A DNA stretch of 40,701 nt, from the NCBI GenBank assembly GCA_028818705.1, contig JAPPNJ010000157.1:2080-42780 (forward strand). Direction: 5' to 3'. The notes under the pieces were generated by a model, which did not search any database, was not told the DNA's origin, and was given only the letters and a program-made list of their open reading frames with translations. The stretch comes from Candidatus Poribacteria bacterium (lineage in GTDB: Bacteria; Poribacteria; WGA-4E; WGA-3G). The translations under genes and the position numbers were made by a program. This document shows, piece after piece, positions 8,101 through 16,681 of this stretch. Each line of letters opens with the position of its first letter. Position 1 is the first letter of the stretch.

Positions 8101-9378
8101 TTCCTCGGCGCGCGCTTTGGCACGTTTTACATCGTCATCAGTGATTTTATATTCGAGGAAAAGCTGTTTTAGCCAATAACGATCATATTCTCCGTCGAGG
8201 CGGTCTTGTAATTCCTGTGCCTTCTCTTCCAATTTGGTGCGTTGATTCGGCGTTGCATCGGGAGGAATAGGGATATGTATTTCTTGAAATTTCGTATCAT
8301 TAAAGCGATACTTTCCTTCAAATCCGACACCTTGTCCGCGTCGCGCGCTTCTGTCGTAAAGGAGCGCTGCATCGTAGCGGCGTTTGCGTACAAGCGGTTG
8401 GATGATGCTGAGGTAGGGGCCCTGATAACTATCAGTTCCGACTTTGACAATAATCTTGGCAATCTTTCCTTTACGAAGATCTCGACGAATAGCAGGGAAA
8501 TAAAAGAGCGGAAATCCACCAATGCGTAGGACAATGTTCTTGGCAATCAGCTCCTCATTCATTCGAACGATGACTTCCGAAACGCTAAAATAGTAGTGCG
8601 GATGTTCCAAGGAACAGGTCGTTAAAGTCGCCCCGCGGACATAAGATTTATTTTCCTCTATCTTAAAGATCTCACTGCCACCAAAGTACCAAGGATCACT
8701 ATACGTAAATCCATCTCTGGCGATCCCCTTTTTGTTTTCAAGATTGAAGACGAGTTCATCGGAGTAGGTTTCTTCATCACCGACCTTCAGGTGCACGTTT
8801 CCTGAAGCGCGCATGAGACTGTCATCGAAATCAGCCCAGATGTGGTCGGCTCGCAGGATGACATCCTCGAATTTAACAAGGGCGTTTCCATGAATCGAAA
8901 CAAAATTATCCACCATCGACACATTGTCGCCATCACCAATTACCGTGCCTTCTTCAGGGACATCGGTTTCTGGATTCAACCGTTCAGAGACGGATCCTTC
9001 TTCCTCTGTCTCTTCTGTGGCATCGGATTCCTGATCTGCTTCGTCAGCCGGCGTTTCAGCGGGTGATTCCTCTTGTGTTCCTTCTGTAGCGTCGGGTTCC
9101 TGAGCTTCTTCAGCCGGTGCTTGTTCTTGTTCCTGAGTCCCGTCAGCAGGTGTTTCAGCGGGCGTTTGTTCCTGCTGTGGTTCCTCTTGTGCGATAAGCA
9201 CCTGTAGCGGAGAGAAGAAACACGCAACCGCTAAAATACCGACGCTTATGCGCGCTATCGAAAGGAAATTTGCAAGAAAAGAGCATCGGCGCGATGCAGC
9301 ATTTCCTGTACCTACGCGCCTTTTCTTAGAGTATCGATGTTGGTGATAGGTAGGCAAATCGGGTTGGCTCTTTTTCAC
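5200..9378 (-). CDS. lptD: LptD/OstA-like outer-membrane protein with inserted parvulin (PpiC) region
   Basis: LptD inserts lipopolysaccharide into the outer leaflet. This 1392-residue form is far longer than usual (about 750-850). Visible in order: a signal/anchor segment near residues 43-62; an acidic Gln/Glu-rich stretch 64-145; an OstA/LptA-like domain about 145-255 ('NVSMVDNFVSIHGNALVKFE', 'IWADFDDSLMRASGNVHLKV') with the family's conserved cysteine in 'ATLTTCSLEHPHYYFSV'; the barrel onset 285-365 ('GGFPLFYFPAIRR'); a parvulin domain about 400-510 ('ADFAQIAQSNSDH', 'GGDIGFLVPGE', 'VQTESAFHILKADRV'); a second, weaker parvulin-like unit about 515-622; an acidic linker 650-783; then the rest of the barrel to a terminal phenylalanine, as in outer-membrane porins. 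It starts 8 nt after the SurA stop. Such a fusion is not one I know. A missed in-frame joining is unlikely because the frame is continuous. Confidence 0.85.
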   Translation of the reverse strand: MKKSQPDLPTYHQHRYSKKRRVGTGNAASRRCSFLANFLSIARISVGILAVACFFSPLQVLIAQEEPQQEQTPAETPADGTQEQEQAPAEEAQEPDATEGTQEESPAETPADEADQESDATEETEEEGSVSERLNPETDVPEEGTVIGDGDNVSMVDNFVSIHGNALVKFEDVILRADHIWADFDDSLMRASGNVHLKVGDEETYSDELVFNLENKKGIARDGFTYSDPWYFGGSEIFKIEENKSYVRGATLTTCSLEHPHYYFSVSEVIVRMNEELIAKNIVLRIGGFPLFYFPAIRRDLRKGKIAKIIVKVGTDSYQGPYLSIIQPLVRKRRYDAALLYDRSARRGQGVGFEGKYRFNDTKFQEIHIPIPPDATPNQRTKLEEKAQELQDRLDGEYDRYWLKQLFLEYKITDDDVKRAKARAEEIRTQTLEEDADFAQIAQSNSDHSDTRYEGGDIGFLVPGETDKDDNPKLDPVLEEAAFALQEGEISSVVQTESAFHILKADRVIDVYGEREVKLRRIDINITASEETETILRELADDLLQHAHDGETFEALKERAEVLSDYVNTTLTEINEGKGMMLNEMVSSWQYSVRRMENPGDVTERRPVSTPEGLYIFQLIEKEQTPSFEALAEGFEAEWDTFYEDIMNPAPEETDEDTDTEESESGDVEKTDVPPTVPEATQAIDTTDADAETQEAEVVKPEDEQEDESQEEIQEAEAIENQEDVAPQEETQEAEATEPEGESQEDTEDAGAAKPTGEQEGEVQDEDVTDADEETEEEEAEEGVYRKHGFRGRWEDPSAVASEAQRLYAGDHSTRPIRTSKSFRLIKIDRKRAYRGDIYLYGADRYSYERQNATRIGRSWIMRWAHTQSFFTPWDSREAGRRPISFNGRTELRALNYKEELQLPGESTLNSFGILTYGTAFSASSRDDVDEDGNLRFSRETIGDFTGRLEVRHIHDFTGEGTTSLQKLPQLTLNFSRMRVNAFPLFETINNSMVDLAEKFKTETPFLSMFTFPTLESTSLDLDVELGNFFREVYRGKAGEERDVFLQTVDLGFDVRKQSTLLITPLRELQLNLYLNTNAIYHDRDQAQNRNIIRGVYSINANATNTLFRIFDVSYIPGLRKLRHEMQSSLRFDYQPPVDENDDLYPFGPSTYFYERKMLTYNFNTGIEIKTPRGQSPHRVLYFDTRLTADFTDFDPLYKRKYEPIESDFTFIPLPSRNLNVTVRFTHDPNPHPVDEKQFKMVGFRSNIRYTRKTWNVSIGSSFSKRHTSRRASRSITATGRYRFSRNLEFDVSLIYYPIEKQFYSQRIMMTRNLHDWNLRISWNRIGIKRDDSPYNNVRQDFTFQVSLIQEPAISMGVGYDATTETWGVRTMPAGMPYNAFGAGSSLGRSYF

Positions 9379-9386
9379 GTATCTTC

Positions 9387-10691
9387 TTACTCTTTCAATT
9401 TAATTTCGATGTAAGCGTTCGCGATGAGGCTGTCGGTGTATGCGTCCCATTCTTCCTGAAAGCGCTGCTGACGGAGTATAGAAATAATCTGTTGTTTCTC
9501 AGCGTCAGTAAGGTCTGGGCTGTTTCGCTCGTCCACCTTGAATATATGAAGTCCAGACTCCGTTTCATGGGGATTACTGTAAGCACCCGCTGCCAGAGAT
9601 TCAATGATTCTACGGGTTTTGAGATTGAGTTCGGATAAGGATCGAACTCCAAGGTAGCCCCCGTTTTCTCGCGTCTCAACATCATCCGAAACCGTCTGGG
9701 CGAGTGTATTAAAATCTTCTCCGTTTTCTAATTTTTTGAAAATCTCAACACTACGCTGGCGTGCGGCTTGCATCGCTTCCGAGCTAATTTCAAGTGGTAC
9801 GATGAGGTAACGAAAGGCGGTCATTTTATCGTCTTTTGTCTCAACTTTAAAAAGGTAGAGACCTTCGTTTCCTTCAATGGGTTCACTCACCTCACCGGCT
9901 GCTAAATTTGTCAGGACACCCTGAAATATGGCTGGAAATCTGCGGAGCTCATCAGTGGTAGCCTCTATGAGGATCCCAGCCTGTGAAGTAGGGTTTTGTT
10001 TTGAAGTGTAACGCTTCGCGATCTCTTCAAAATCAGCACCCTCTGTTAAGATTTCGCTGCGAGCTTTCTCAACGTTGCTGTAAGCAGTATCCCGATCAGC
10101 TTGGGTCGGTTCAAAAGCGATAAAGATGTGCCGCATATCCACTTTATCGGATTTAACGGGCAATTGATCTCGATTTTCCTCAAAAAATGTTTGGATCTCG
10201 CTGTCCCGCACCTGCAATCGAGGGACAATTCTCCCCATCACAAGTTTCTCGGCTTTAAGATTGCGTTCCGCTTGTTCACGAAAAGCGACGAGCGTCATAC
10301 CTTCCTTATTTAATTGTTCTTTGAATTCCTGGTCGGTTGCAATCTGGTATCTATTTTTAAATTCTTGGATGTACTGCTCGACTTCTGCGTCGTTAACGGT
10401 AATTTTCAATGTTAGTGCTGCCTCCAAAAGCAGCATCTGACGGATCAGACGGTTAAGGAGTTCTTCGCGTTGTCGCTCAGCTTCGCCGCGTGCTTCACGT
10501 TCACTAAAACGATAAACCTGCTGAAGTTCCACTGCGCGCTGGTTCACTAAGACATCGAGCTCCCGTTTGGTTACAATATCGTCATTGACGTAAGCGACGA
10601 TTTTGTCGAAAATACGGGCAGTGCCGGTTGTTAGTCCACAGGTAATGAGTAGCAGACAAATGGTGAGATAGGCAGCCGTCTTATTTACCAT
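9387..10691 (-). CDS. surA: SurA-like periplasmic peptidyl-prolyl cis-trans isomerase/chaperone
   Basis: SurA escorts unfolded outer-membrane proteins, LptD among them, across the periplasm. This 434-residue protein has a signal peptide (about 1-26), a SurA N-domain starting 'IFDKIVAYVNDDIVTKREL', a long helical segment, and two parvulin domains at about 180-285 ('MRHIFIAF', 'ADFEEIAKRYTSKQNPTSQAG') and 290-390 ('GEDFNTLAQTVSDD', 'NGGYLG', 'ETESGLHIFKVDE'), then a C-terminal helix 'QRFQEEWDAYTDSLIANAYI' as in SurA. In the first domain the usual GGDLG-type loop is replaced by 'QAGILIEATT', so that domain may be catalytically weak. The ATG at 10691 is preferred over 10697 because AGGAGG lies seven bases before it and only one base before the other. 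Confidence 0.9.
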   Translation of the reverse strand: MVNKTAAYLTICLLLITCGLTTGTARIFDKIVAYVNDDIVTKRELDVLVNQRAVELQQVYRFSEREARGEAERQREELLNRLIRQMLLLEAALTLKITVNDAEVEQYIQEFKNRYQIATDQEFKEQLNKEGMTLVAFREQAERNLKAEKLVMGRIVPRLQVRDSEIQTFFEENRDQLPVKSDKVDMRHIFIAFEPTQADRDTAYSNVEKARSEILTEGADFEEIAKRYTSKQNPTSQAGILIEATTDELRRFPAIFQGVLTNLAAGEVSEPIEGNEGLYLFKVETKDDKMTAFRYLIVPLEISSEAMQAARQRSVEIFKKLENGEDFNTLAQTVSDDVETRENGGYLGVRSLSELNLKTRRIIESLAAGAYSNPHETESGLHIFKVDERNSPDLTDAEKQQIISILRQQRFQEEWDAYTDSLIANAYIEIKLKE

Positions 10692-10715
10692 GTGCATACC
10701 TCCTATACTAAGATG

Positions 10716-10739
10716 TGGCGCGATCTACAGATCGCGCCA
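10716..10739. repeat. Intergenic hairpin between PPIase genes
   Basis: TGGCGCGATCT (10716-10726), 2-nt loop, AGATCGCGCCA (10729-10739): a perfect 11-bp stem between the stop of the upstream PpiC-like gene and the SurA start. On the minus strand no T-tract follows, so it is more likely an mRNA processing or REP-like element than a full terminator. Confidence 0.6.
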
Positions 10740-10757
10740 ACAACTATATTGAAAAGG

Positions 10758-11828
10758 CTATTCTTCAGGTTCTCCCTCAGCAGGTGTTTCTTCTGCTTCG
10801 GGTTCATCCTCAGCCGCTTCCTCCTCGGAGGGTTCCTCTGGAATGCGATCGATATAGGTTTTGACTTCAGCGCGCTCGCGGAGTTGGTGAATCCACTCAT
10901 CCATGAGTGCCTGCCGTTTTTCGCGCTCAACCTTGCGCTCTACATTTCTACGGACATCCTCTTCATCAAAAGGCTTCTGATAAGCATCACGCGCCTCATC
11001 CTTACGGAACATCATGTAGTACATCTGCCCTTGGACATCAACTTCAATCACACCATCATGCATCGCGCCAATCTCAGCGGCGAACGCTGCATCTAAGAAA
11101 GGTTCGGTTCCAGCTGGGAAGGATTCTCGACTGATATAGTCGGTATCGCCAGGGCTAGCAGGATTTGCGCCGGGACCGACGAGTTCACCCTTGTCGGAAA
11201 GTTCCTGAGCGACTTCGGCTATGTCTCTTCCGCCTGTGATTTGGGCGTAAGTTTCGTCTGCCCGCACTTTATCGGTAAGGGTAATACACATAAGCCTGAC
11301 CTGTTCAGGACGGACGTAGTCTTCCTTATGTGCTTCGTAGTATTCCAAGTAGTCCTGCTCGTTCAAAGCAAGTTTATCGTCAATTTCCTGAGCGGTAATT
11401 TTCTTAACCATCAACTCGTGGAGATAGTCTTGGACCTTCTTGAGAATTTCCGGGTCTTCATTGAGTCCTTGGTCCCGAGCGAGGTTAAGAATCAAGCGGC
11501 TCTCCGCCATAAGGAGCATATAGGTTTCCAAGCCCTCTTTGTCCTGATACTGCCGCTGCTTGTATTCTGGAAGTTCGCTAATCTCTTGCTGCATCTCTTC
11601 AAGCGTGATGTGCTGCTTGCCGTTCCACTCAAATTCTGCGATGACAGTGCCATCGGCACCGATTGCCTTGTCCCCACAACTGTAGAAGACGGGGTGTATA
11701 GCAATAACCGCGAGTAAAAGTAGGGAGATAACCGAGAATTGCTTCTGTCCCGTACGCTGATTGCTATGGGATGGCTTCGGATTTCGGTTATCCATTTTGC
11801 CCATGAAGGTTATCATTCTTGTGAGCAT
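10758..11828 (-). CDS. PpiC/SurA-like exported peptidyl-prolyl isomerase family protein
   Basis: A 356-residue exported protein. After a basic N-terminus a hydrophobic segment (about 33-49) ends in 'HPVFYSCGDKAIG'; a lipid-modified Cys51 is possible but the lipobox is poor. A SurA-N-like helical region follows ('EEMQQEISELPEYKQRQYQD', 'ESRLILNLARDQGL'), then a single parvulin-like domain ('QVRLMCITLTDKVRADETYA', 'DIAEVAQELSDKGELVG', 'GDTDYISRESFPA', 'MYYMMFRKDEA'), a basic helix and an acidic Glu/Pro tail. AAGGAG lies about ten bases before the ATG at 11828. It is clearly a paralogue of the next gene upstream (same layout, 'ELPEYKQRQYQ' versus 'ELPVYRQQNYE'). A periplasmic chaperone role is inferred from family and neighbours. 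Confidence 0.8.
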   Translation of the reverse strand: MLTRMITFMGKMDNRNPKPSHSNQRTGQKQFSVISLLLLAVIAIHPVFYSCGDKAIGADGTVIAEFEWNGKQHITLEEMQQEISELPEYKQRQYQDKEGLETYMLLMAESRLILNLARDQGLNEDPEILKKVQDYLHELMVKKITAQEIDDKLALNEQDYLEYYEAHKEDYVRPEQVRLMCITLTDKVRADETYAQITGGRDIAEVAQELSDKGELVGPGANPASPGDTDYISRESFPAGTEPFLDAAFAAEIGAMHDGVIEVDVQGQMYYMMFRKDEARDAYQKPFDEEDVRRNVERKVEREKRQALMDEWIHQLRERAEVKTYIDRIPEEPSEEEAAEDEPEAEETPAEGEPEE

Positions 11829-11898
11829 TATTTTATTCTAACTCCTTTTCTCCGCCCAGTTTTAGAACTGGAGGTTGCTTCCACAAAATGGGAATAGG

Positions 11899-12870
11899 CT
11901 ATTCGTCTGACACCTCGGTCTCCGCTTCTTCTTCAGGTTGCGGTGGCTCTGGGATATTTTCAGGATAGGTCTTCAGTTTGCCTTTTGCCGAGATTTCTTC
12001 GACCCACTCGTTGATACGCTCCCGCTTCTTTTCGCGTTCAATGGTCCGTACAATATCATCTTTAACTTCCTCGAATTCCTGTTGACGGTCAGGCTGATGC
12101 TCCTCTTTACGGAAGATGAGGTAGAAAACCGCGTCGTTAACCTCGGTTTCAAAGACAGCCTCTGTCATTTCGCCGACCTCTAACGCGAAGGCGGCTTCAA
12201 TGAATTCTGACCAACGTGCGGAAGCGGCTTTCGAGAAGAAATAGGTATTGCCGGGATCATCGCGATTGGTGCCGGGTCCAGAAGCAAGCTTTCCAGCTTC
12301 GGAGAGTTCCTTTGCCATCTCAACGATATCCTTTCCAGCTTTGATAGCATCAAGCGTTTCATAAGCAAGGTCTTCATCGTCGAGTGAGATGCAGATTGCG
12401 CGAACTTTGGCTTCCTCAATATACTCACTGAGATTTTCTTGATAATAAGCCATGAGCTCTTCATCAGTATAGACGACCTTGGCATCGACCTCAGCCTCGG
12501 TTAATTTCTCAACCATGAGCTGATGCGTATAATCCTCAAGCTTCTTGAGGTGTTCAGGGAGCATATCAAAGCCTTCATCAGTAGCACGTAGGATTTTGAG
12601 ACGTTCCTCTATTAATTCCTCGAGATACTCGGCTTTATCCTCTCTGTTCTCATAGTTCTGTTGCCGGTAGACAGGCAATTCAGCGATGGCGGCGTTTAAG
12701 TCTGCCAACGAGATCTCATAGGATTTGTCGTTCCATTTGTAGGCTGCCAAAATCACCTGGCTTTCGTCCACAGCCGGCATGGATTGTTCATGACCATCGG
12801 ACTGAACAAACCGCCATGTGAGCAGGCAGGTCATAACGACAATTACAAAAATAGTAATCGTTTTTTTCAT
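11899..12870 (-). CDS. PpiC/SurA-like exported peptidyl-prolyl isomerase family protein (paralogue)
   Basis: A 323-residue protein starting MKKTITIFVIVVMTCLLTWR, a signal peptide or N-terminal anchor. It has the same plan as the downstream paralogue: a helical N-domain ('LNAAIAELPVYRQQNYENRE', 'EERLKILRATDEGFDMLPEH'), one parvulin-like domain ('AKVRAICISLDDEDLAYETL', 'DIVEMAKELSEAGKLASGPG', 'GNTYFFSKAAS', 'DAVFYLIFRKEE'), a basic amphipathic helix and an acidic Pro/Glu tail. AAGGAA lies about ten bases before the start. The two paralogues are 70 nt apart and probably arose by tandem duplication. It sits between mfd and the SurA/LptD pair; its client is unknown. Confidence 0.8.
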   Translation of the reverse strand: MKKTITIFVIVVMTCLLTWRFVQSDGHEQSMPAVDESQVILAAYKWNDKSYEISLADLNAAIAELPVYRQQNYENREDKAEYLEELIEERLKILRATDEGFDMLPEHLKKLEDYTHQLMVEKLTEAEVDAKVVYTDEELMAYYQENLSEYIEEAKVRAICISLDDEDLAYETLDAIKAGKDIVEMAKELSEAGKLASGPGTNRDDPGNTYFFSKAASARWSEFIEAAFALEVGEMTEAVFETEVNDAVFYLIFRKEEHQPDRQQEFEEVKDDIVRTIEREKKRERINEWVEEISAKGKLKTYPENIPEPPQPEEEAETEVSDE

Positions 12871-13001
12871 GTTATGAAATTTCCTTTCATTTGTGGCTAT
12901 CAGCGGTCAGCCGTTAGCAGTCAACAGAGCGTTGTATCAGTTAGAAACGTTTGTGATACCATAAACAAGTAACTGACAATTGACAGCCGACAACCATTAA
13001 T

Positions 13002-16000
13002 CTATAGATTAATAAACAACTGCAAGGTTTGCTGCAGTTCGGTTAACATATTTGCGCCAGTCATCCCTGGCATGCGAATTCTGAGTTGCGCGGGTGGTTG
13101 CAACTGAAGGTTCTTATTTTGGTGTACTATTTCAACAAATTTCTTCACATTAATTCGTGGGTTTTGTTCCTCAAATGTAACCTTCACCTGTTCCTTTCCA
13201 GCAACAACAGCAGTGATACCCAAGCGGTTACTGAGCTGCTTAAGGCTTGCAACCTCAAGCAACATTTCAACGGGTTCAGGAATAGAACCGTAGCGGTCTT
13301 GAAGCTCCTCGCGGAGTTCGATGATCGCATCACTGTCTTTCAGTCCAGCAATTTTTTTGTAGACAGAGACCTTTTGGCGGCTGTCTGGCACGTAGTCATC
13401 GGGGAGATACGCCTCAATAGGCAAACTGATGCGTGTCTCAACAGTTTCCTCGACCTTTTCACCCTTTAGTGCCATTACTGCTTCTTCAAGGAGTTTACAA
13501 TAGAGTTCATAGCCGACAGTAACGATATGTCCATGCTGTTCGGCACCAAGGATATTCCCTGTCCCGCGAATCTCGAGATCTCGAAGTGCTATTTTAAAGC
13601 CCGAACCGAGGTCGGTGAATTCCTCAATAACTCGGAGTCTCTTCTGTGCACCTTCTGTAATCGCGTGATGCTGCGGATAGAACAGATAGCCGTAAGCCTG
13701 CGCGGTAGCCCTGCCGACTCGTCCGCGTAACTGATAGAGTTGCGCCAAACCGAGCGCATCTGCCCGATTAATTAGGATCGTATTAACATTGGGTATATCC
13801 AGTCCTGATTCAATAATCATTGTACAGACGAGGATATCGTGTTTGTGGCGGACAAACTCAAGCATAACGGATTCCAATTCCCGTTCTGGCATCTGCCCAT
13901 GTGCGACAGCGACGCGTGCCTCCGGTACGAGTTGCTGAACAGCCAAGGCAATACTCTGGATATCCTGAACGCGATTGTGAACAAAGAACACTTGTCCATC
14001 GCGACTTAATTCTGCGGTGATAGCGTTTCGAATAACCTCGGAGTCGTAAGGCATGACATGGGTCTGAATCGGCAATCGATCTGCTGGTGGTGTATTGATA
14101 ACGCTGAAATCCCGAATACCGACGAGTGACATGTGGAGCGTACGCGGAATCGGGGTAGCAGTCAACGTAAGCACATCAATTGTCTCTTTGAACTGTTTGA
14201 TTTTCTCCTTGTGTTTAACACCAAAACGATGCTCCTCATCAACTACAAGGAGTCCGAGATTGTCAAACTTTACCGTTTTGGAGAGCAGGCTGTGAGTGCC
14301 AATAACGATGTCTACGGTGCCTTCTGCCAATCCTTCCTTAATCTGCTTCACTTCCTTCGGTGTCCGGAACCGGTTTAGCATTTCGACATGGACTGGAAAA
14401 GATTGAAAACGTTTTTCAAAGGTATCGTAGTGCTGGAGTGCCAGAATAGTTGTTGGAACGAGAATCGCGACCTGCTTTTCTGACATGACGGCTTTAAAGG
14501 CTGCGCGGAGAGCAACCTCTGTCTTTCCGTATCCAACGTCACCACATACGAGCCTATCCATCGGGCGTTCACTTTCCATATCTGTTTTAATGTCTTCAAT
14601 GGCTTGGAGTTGGTCATTGGTTTCCTGATAAGGAAAGAGGGCTTCAAACTCGGTTTGCCAAGGGATTTCAGCAGGGAAACTATACCCTTTTCGTGCCTGT
14701 CGGAGCGCATACAATTTAAGGAGTTCGTCCGCCATCTCCTGTATTGATGCTTTGACACGTCCCTTTCGACGCTGCCACGCGACGCCCCCGAGACGATCAA
14801 GGCGTGGTTTGTATGCTTCATCCTTACTACCGATGTACTTTTGAACGAGATCGACTTGATAAGTAGGCACGTAGAGAATATCGTCTGCGCTGTATTTGAG
14901 AATCAAAAAATCTTGCGACTTGCCATCAATATCCAACCGACGTATACCATCATAAATAGCAATACCGTGCGAGACGTGAACAACATAGTCTCCAGGCTTG
15001 AGATCAATAAGACTGAGAATCGGTGTTCCATCTGTGGTAGAGCGACGCCGAATTGGACGGTGCTGACGATTTCCAAAAAGTTCATCTTCAGAAATGACAA
15101 CAAGATTCAGTGATTCATTGAGAAATCCTTGACTGATTGCCCCTACACTGATGTCAATATCGGGTGGCAGCAGTTCGCGTTCGGCTAAAATTTCAGACAC
15201 CCGCTTGGATTGCTGTGGGGTTTCACAGAAGAGATGAACCTGATGTCCTTGCTGTGTCCATGCTTTCATCTGATTAATAACCGTTTGATAGTTCCCAGAT
15301 GGTAACGCGAGCGGCTTCATCTCAAAAGGCAGTGGGACGCATTTGTTGTCTGTGATTTCACGCGGAGGTGCCAAAGAGGAAGAGATGATTGGATACTTCT
15401 CGATTTGAGCAGTAAGCGTTTCAAAGGGTACCAAGAGTTTATCGGGTGGCACGACGAAATGAGATTCATCAATTCTTTGTTTATACGATTCCTGCATCTG
15501 CTCGTGCATGTGTACTGCTTCCCGCTTCTGCCACTGCGGTTCAATCAAGCAGATAATCGTGTCATCAGACAGGTAATCTGTGAGGAGTTCGGTTTCCGGG
15601 GTAAGCATCGGCAAAAATGCGTCAATTTCGTTACTTAAAGGGCAACTGGCAAGTCCATAGTGAGAAGATGCGCTTTCTGTTAGGTGCTGTGTCATTTCCC
15701 ACATAGCATTTTTTACTTGGGGTGTTGCCCCTTCCCGAATGAGAGCATCCGTTTGTGTTCGCCAATAATCCATGGACATCTCAATAGAAAAGATTTCGCG
15801 GAGGGAAGTGAGTGTCACGGATTCAAGAGCTTCCGTTGAACGTTGCGAAATTGGATCGAATGCACGGATTGCATCCAGTTCATCTCCAAAAAATTCGATG
15901 CGTATGGGCGTATCAGCGGTAAGTGGATAGACATCTAAAATATCGCCTCTGCGTGCAAATTCACCTTTGACTTCTACGAGTTCAACATTCTGGTACCCAC

Positions 16001-16508
16001 CGCACCTTAGCATGACTGCAATGTCGTCGGGATCAATCTCGTCGCCGAGATTAAGGACACGACAGGCGGCAGCCAAACGTGTTCGCGAGGGCAGCTTGTA
16101 AAGCATGGCTTGGCTTGTTGTGACAACGACACTCCGTTTTTGATGGAGCAAACGATCTAGGCATCGCATCCGATCTGCGACGATGTTTTTTGGGGGTGCA
16201 ATCCCCTCAATGAATTTGCGATGCCATCCTGGGAAAAGATTAAGTTCTGGATACGCATCAGGGGTCGGTGTAATGTCCAAAGCAGGATATGCCTGATATG
16301 TGCAGATATCTTCAAGTATCTGTTCGGCTTCACGTTGTGAAGGCAGCACAATTAGGAAGGATTTTTCTGGGAAATCATCAATTAGTGTTGCTAAAAGATA
16401 GGCAGTAGACGCGTTCACCAATCCTCTGAGCCACGGGAGCTTCTTACTGTCTTTAAGGCGTGACACAAGCGTCTGATAATTATCTGTTTTGCGTAAAAGT
16501 TCTATCAC
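13002..16508 (-). CDS. mfd: Transcription-repair coupling factor Mfd
   Basis: Mfd displaces RNA polymerase stalled at DNA lesions and recruits UvrA for nucleotide-excision repair. This 1168-residue protein has full family length. It has the UvrB-like N-terminal region, the CarD-like RNA-polymerase interaction domain ('GDYVVHVSHGIAIYDGI', near residue 510), then the translocase: Walker A GDVGYGKTE near 650, DEEHRFG near 755, LTATPIPRTL, the second RecA lobe with 'IIESGLDIPNVNTILINRAD' and 'QLYQLRGRVGR', and the C-terminal TRCF domain. The start is GTG at 16508 with only a weak AGG upstream. It reads toward the PPIase genes. The last codons overlap a perfect palindrome TTAATCTATAGATTAA. Confidence 0.97.
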   Translation of the reverse strand: MIELLRKTDNYQTLVSRLKDSKKLPWLRGLVNASTAYLLATLIDDFPEKSFLIVLPSQREAEQILEDICTYQAYPALDITPTPDAYPELNLFPGWHRKFIEGIAPPKNIVADRMRCLDRLLHQKRSVVVTTSQAMLYKLPSRTRLAAACRVLNLGDEIDPDDIAVMLRCGGYQNVELVEVKGEFARRGDILDVYPLTADTPIRIEFFGDELDAIRAFDPISQRSTEALESVTLTSLREIFSIEMSMDYWRTQTDALIREGATPQVKNAMWEMTQHLTESASSHYGLASCPLSNEIDAFLPMLTPETELLTDYLSDDTIICLIEPQWQKREAVHMHEQMQESYKQRIDESHFVVPPDKLLVPFETLTAQIEKYPIISSSLAPPREITDNKCVPLPFEMKPLALPSGNYQTVINQMKAWTQQGHQVHLFCETPQQSKRVSEILAERELLPPDIDISVGAISQGFLNESLNLVVISEDELFGNRQHRPIRRRSTTDGTPILSLIDLKPGDYVVHVSHGIAIYDGIRRLDIDGKSQDFLILKYSADDILYVPTYQVDLVQKYIGSKDEAYKPRLDRLGGVAWQRRKGRVKASIQEMADELLKLYALRQARKGYSFPAEIPWQTEFEALFPYQETNDQLQAIEDIKTDMESERPMDRLVCGDVGYGKTEVALRAAFKAVMSEKQVAILVPTTILALQHYDTFEKRFQSFPVHVEMLNRFRTPKEVKQIKEGLAEGTVDIVIGTHSLLSKTVKFDNLGLLVVDEEHRFGVKHKEKIKQFKETIDVLTLTATPIPRTLHMSLVGIRDFSVINTPPADRLPIQTHVMPYDSEVIRNAITAELSRDGQVFFVHNRVQDIQSIALAVQQLVPEARVAVAHGQMPERELESVMLEFVRHKHDILVCTMIIESGLDIPNVNTILINRADALGLAQLYQLRGRVGRATAQAYGYLFYPQHHAITEGAQKRLRVIEEFTDLGSGFKIALRDLEIRGTGNILGAEQHGHIVTVGYELYCKLLEEAVMALKGEKVEETVETRISLPIEAYLPDDYVPDSRQKVSVYKKIAGLKDSDAIIELREELQDRYGSIPEPVEMLLEVASLKQLSNRLGITAVVAGKEQVKVTFEEQNPRINVKKFVEIVHQNKNLQLQPPAQLRIRMPGMTGANMLTELQQTLQLFINL

Positions 16509-16521
16509 GGTGTACCTAGCT

Positions 16522-16577
16522 AATCAACGGTATGAATGCCTTAGGGCATTCCCCGTCCCCGTATGGCATTCCCCGGG
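16522..16577. repeat. Palindromic repeat, family A (one and a half units)
   Basis: One full unit begins ATCAACGGTATGAATGCC and returns as GGGCATTCCCCG; a partial second unit with GTATGGCATTCCCCGGG follows directly. It lies 14 nt upstream of the mfd start. Other units are at 17596, 33421-33510, 33557 and 39864. Confidence 0.75.
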
Positions 16578-16681
16578 CTGTTGGCGAATAGCCGTTAGCG
16601 GTTGCGGATTGGTAAAGAGATGTCTGATTTAATCAAAAACCTTTTACCAATTGCTAATTACTAATTGCCAATTGCCACTCC

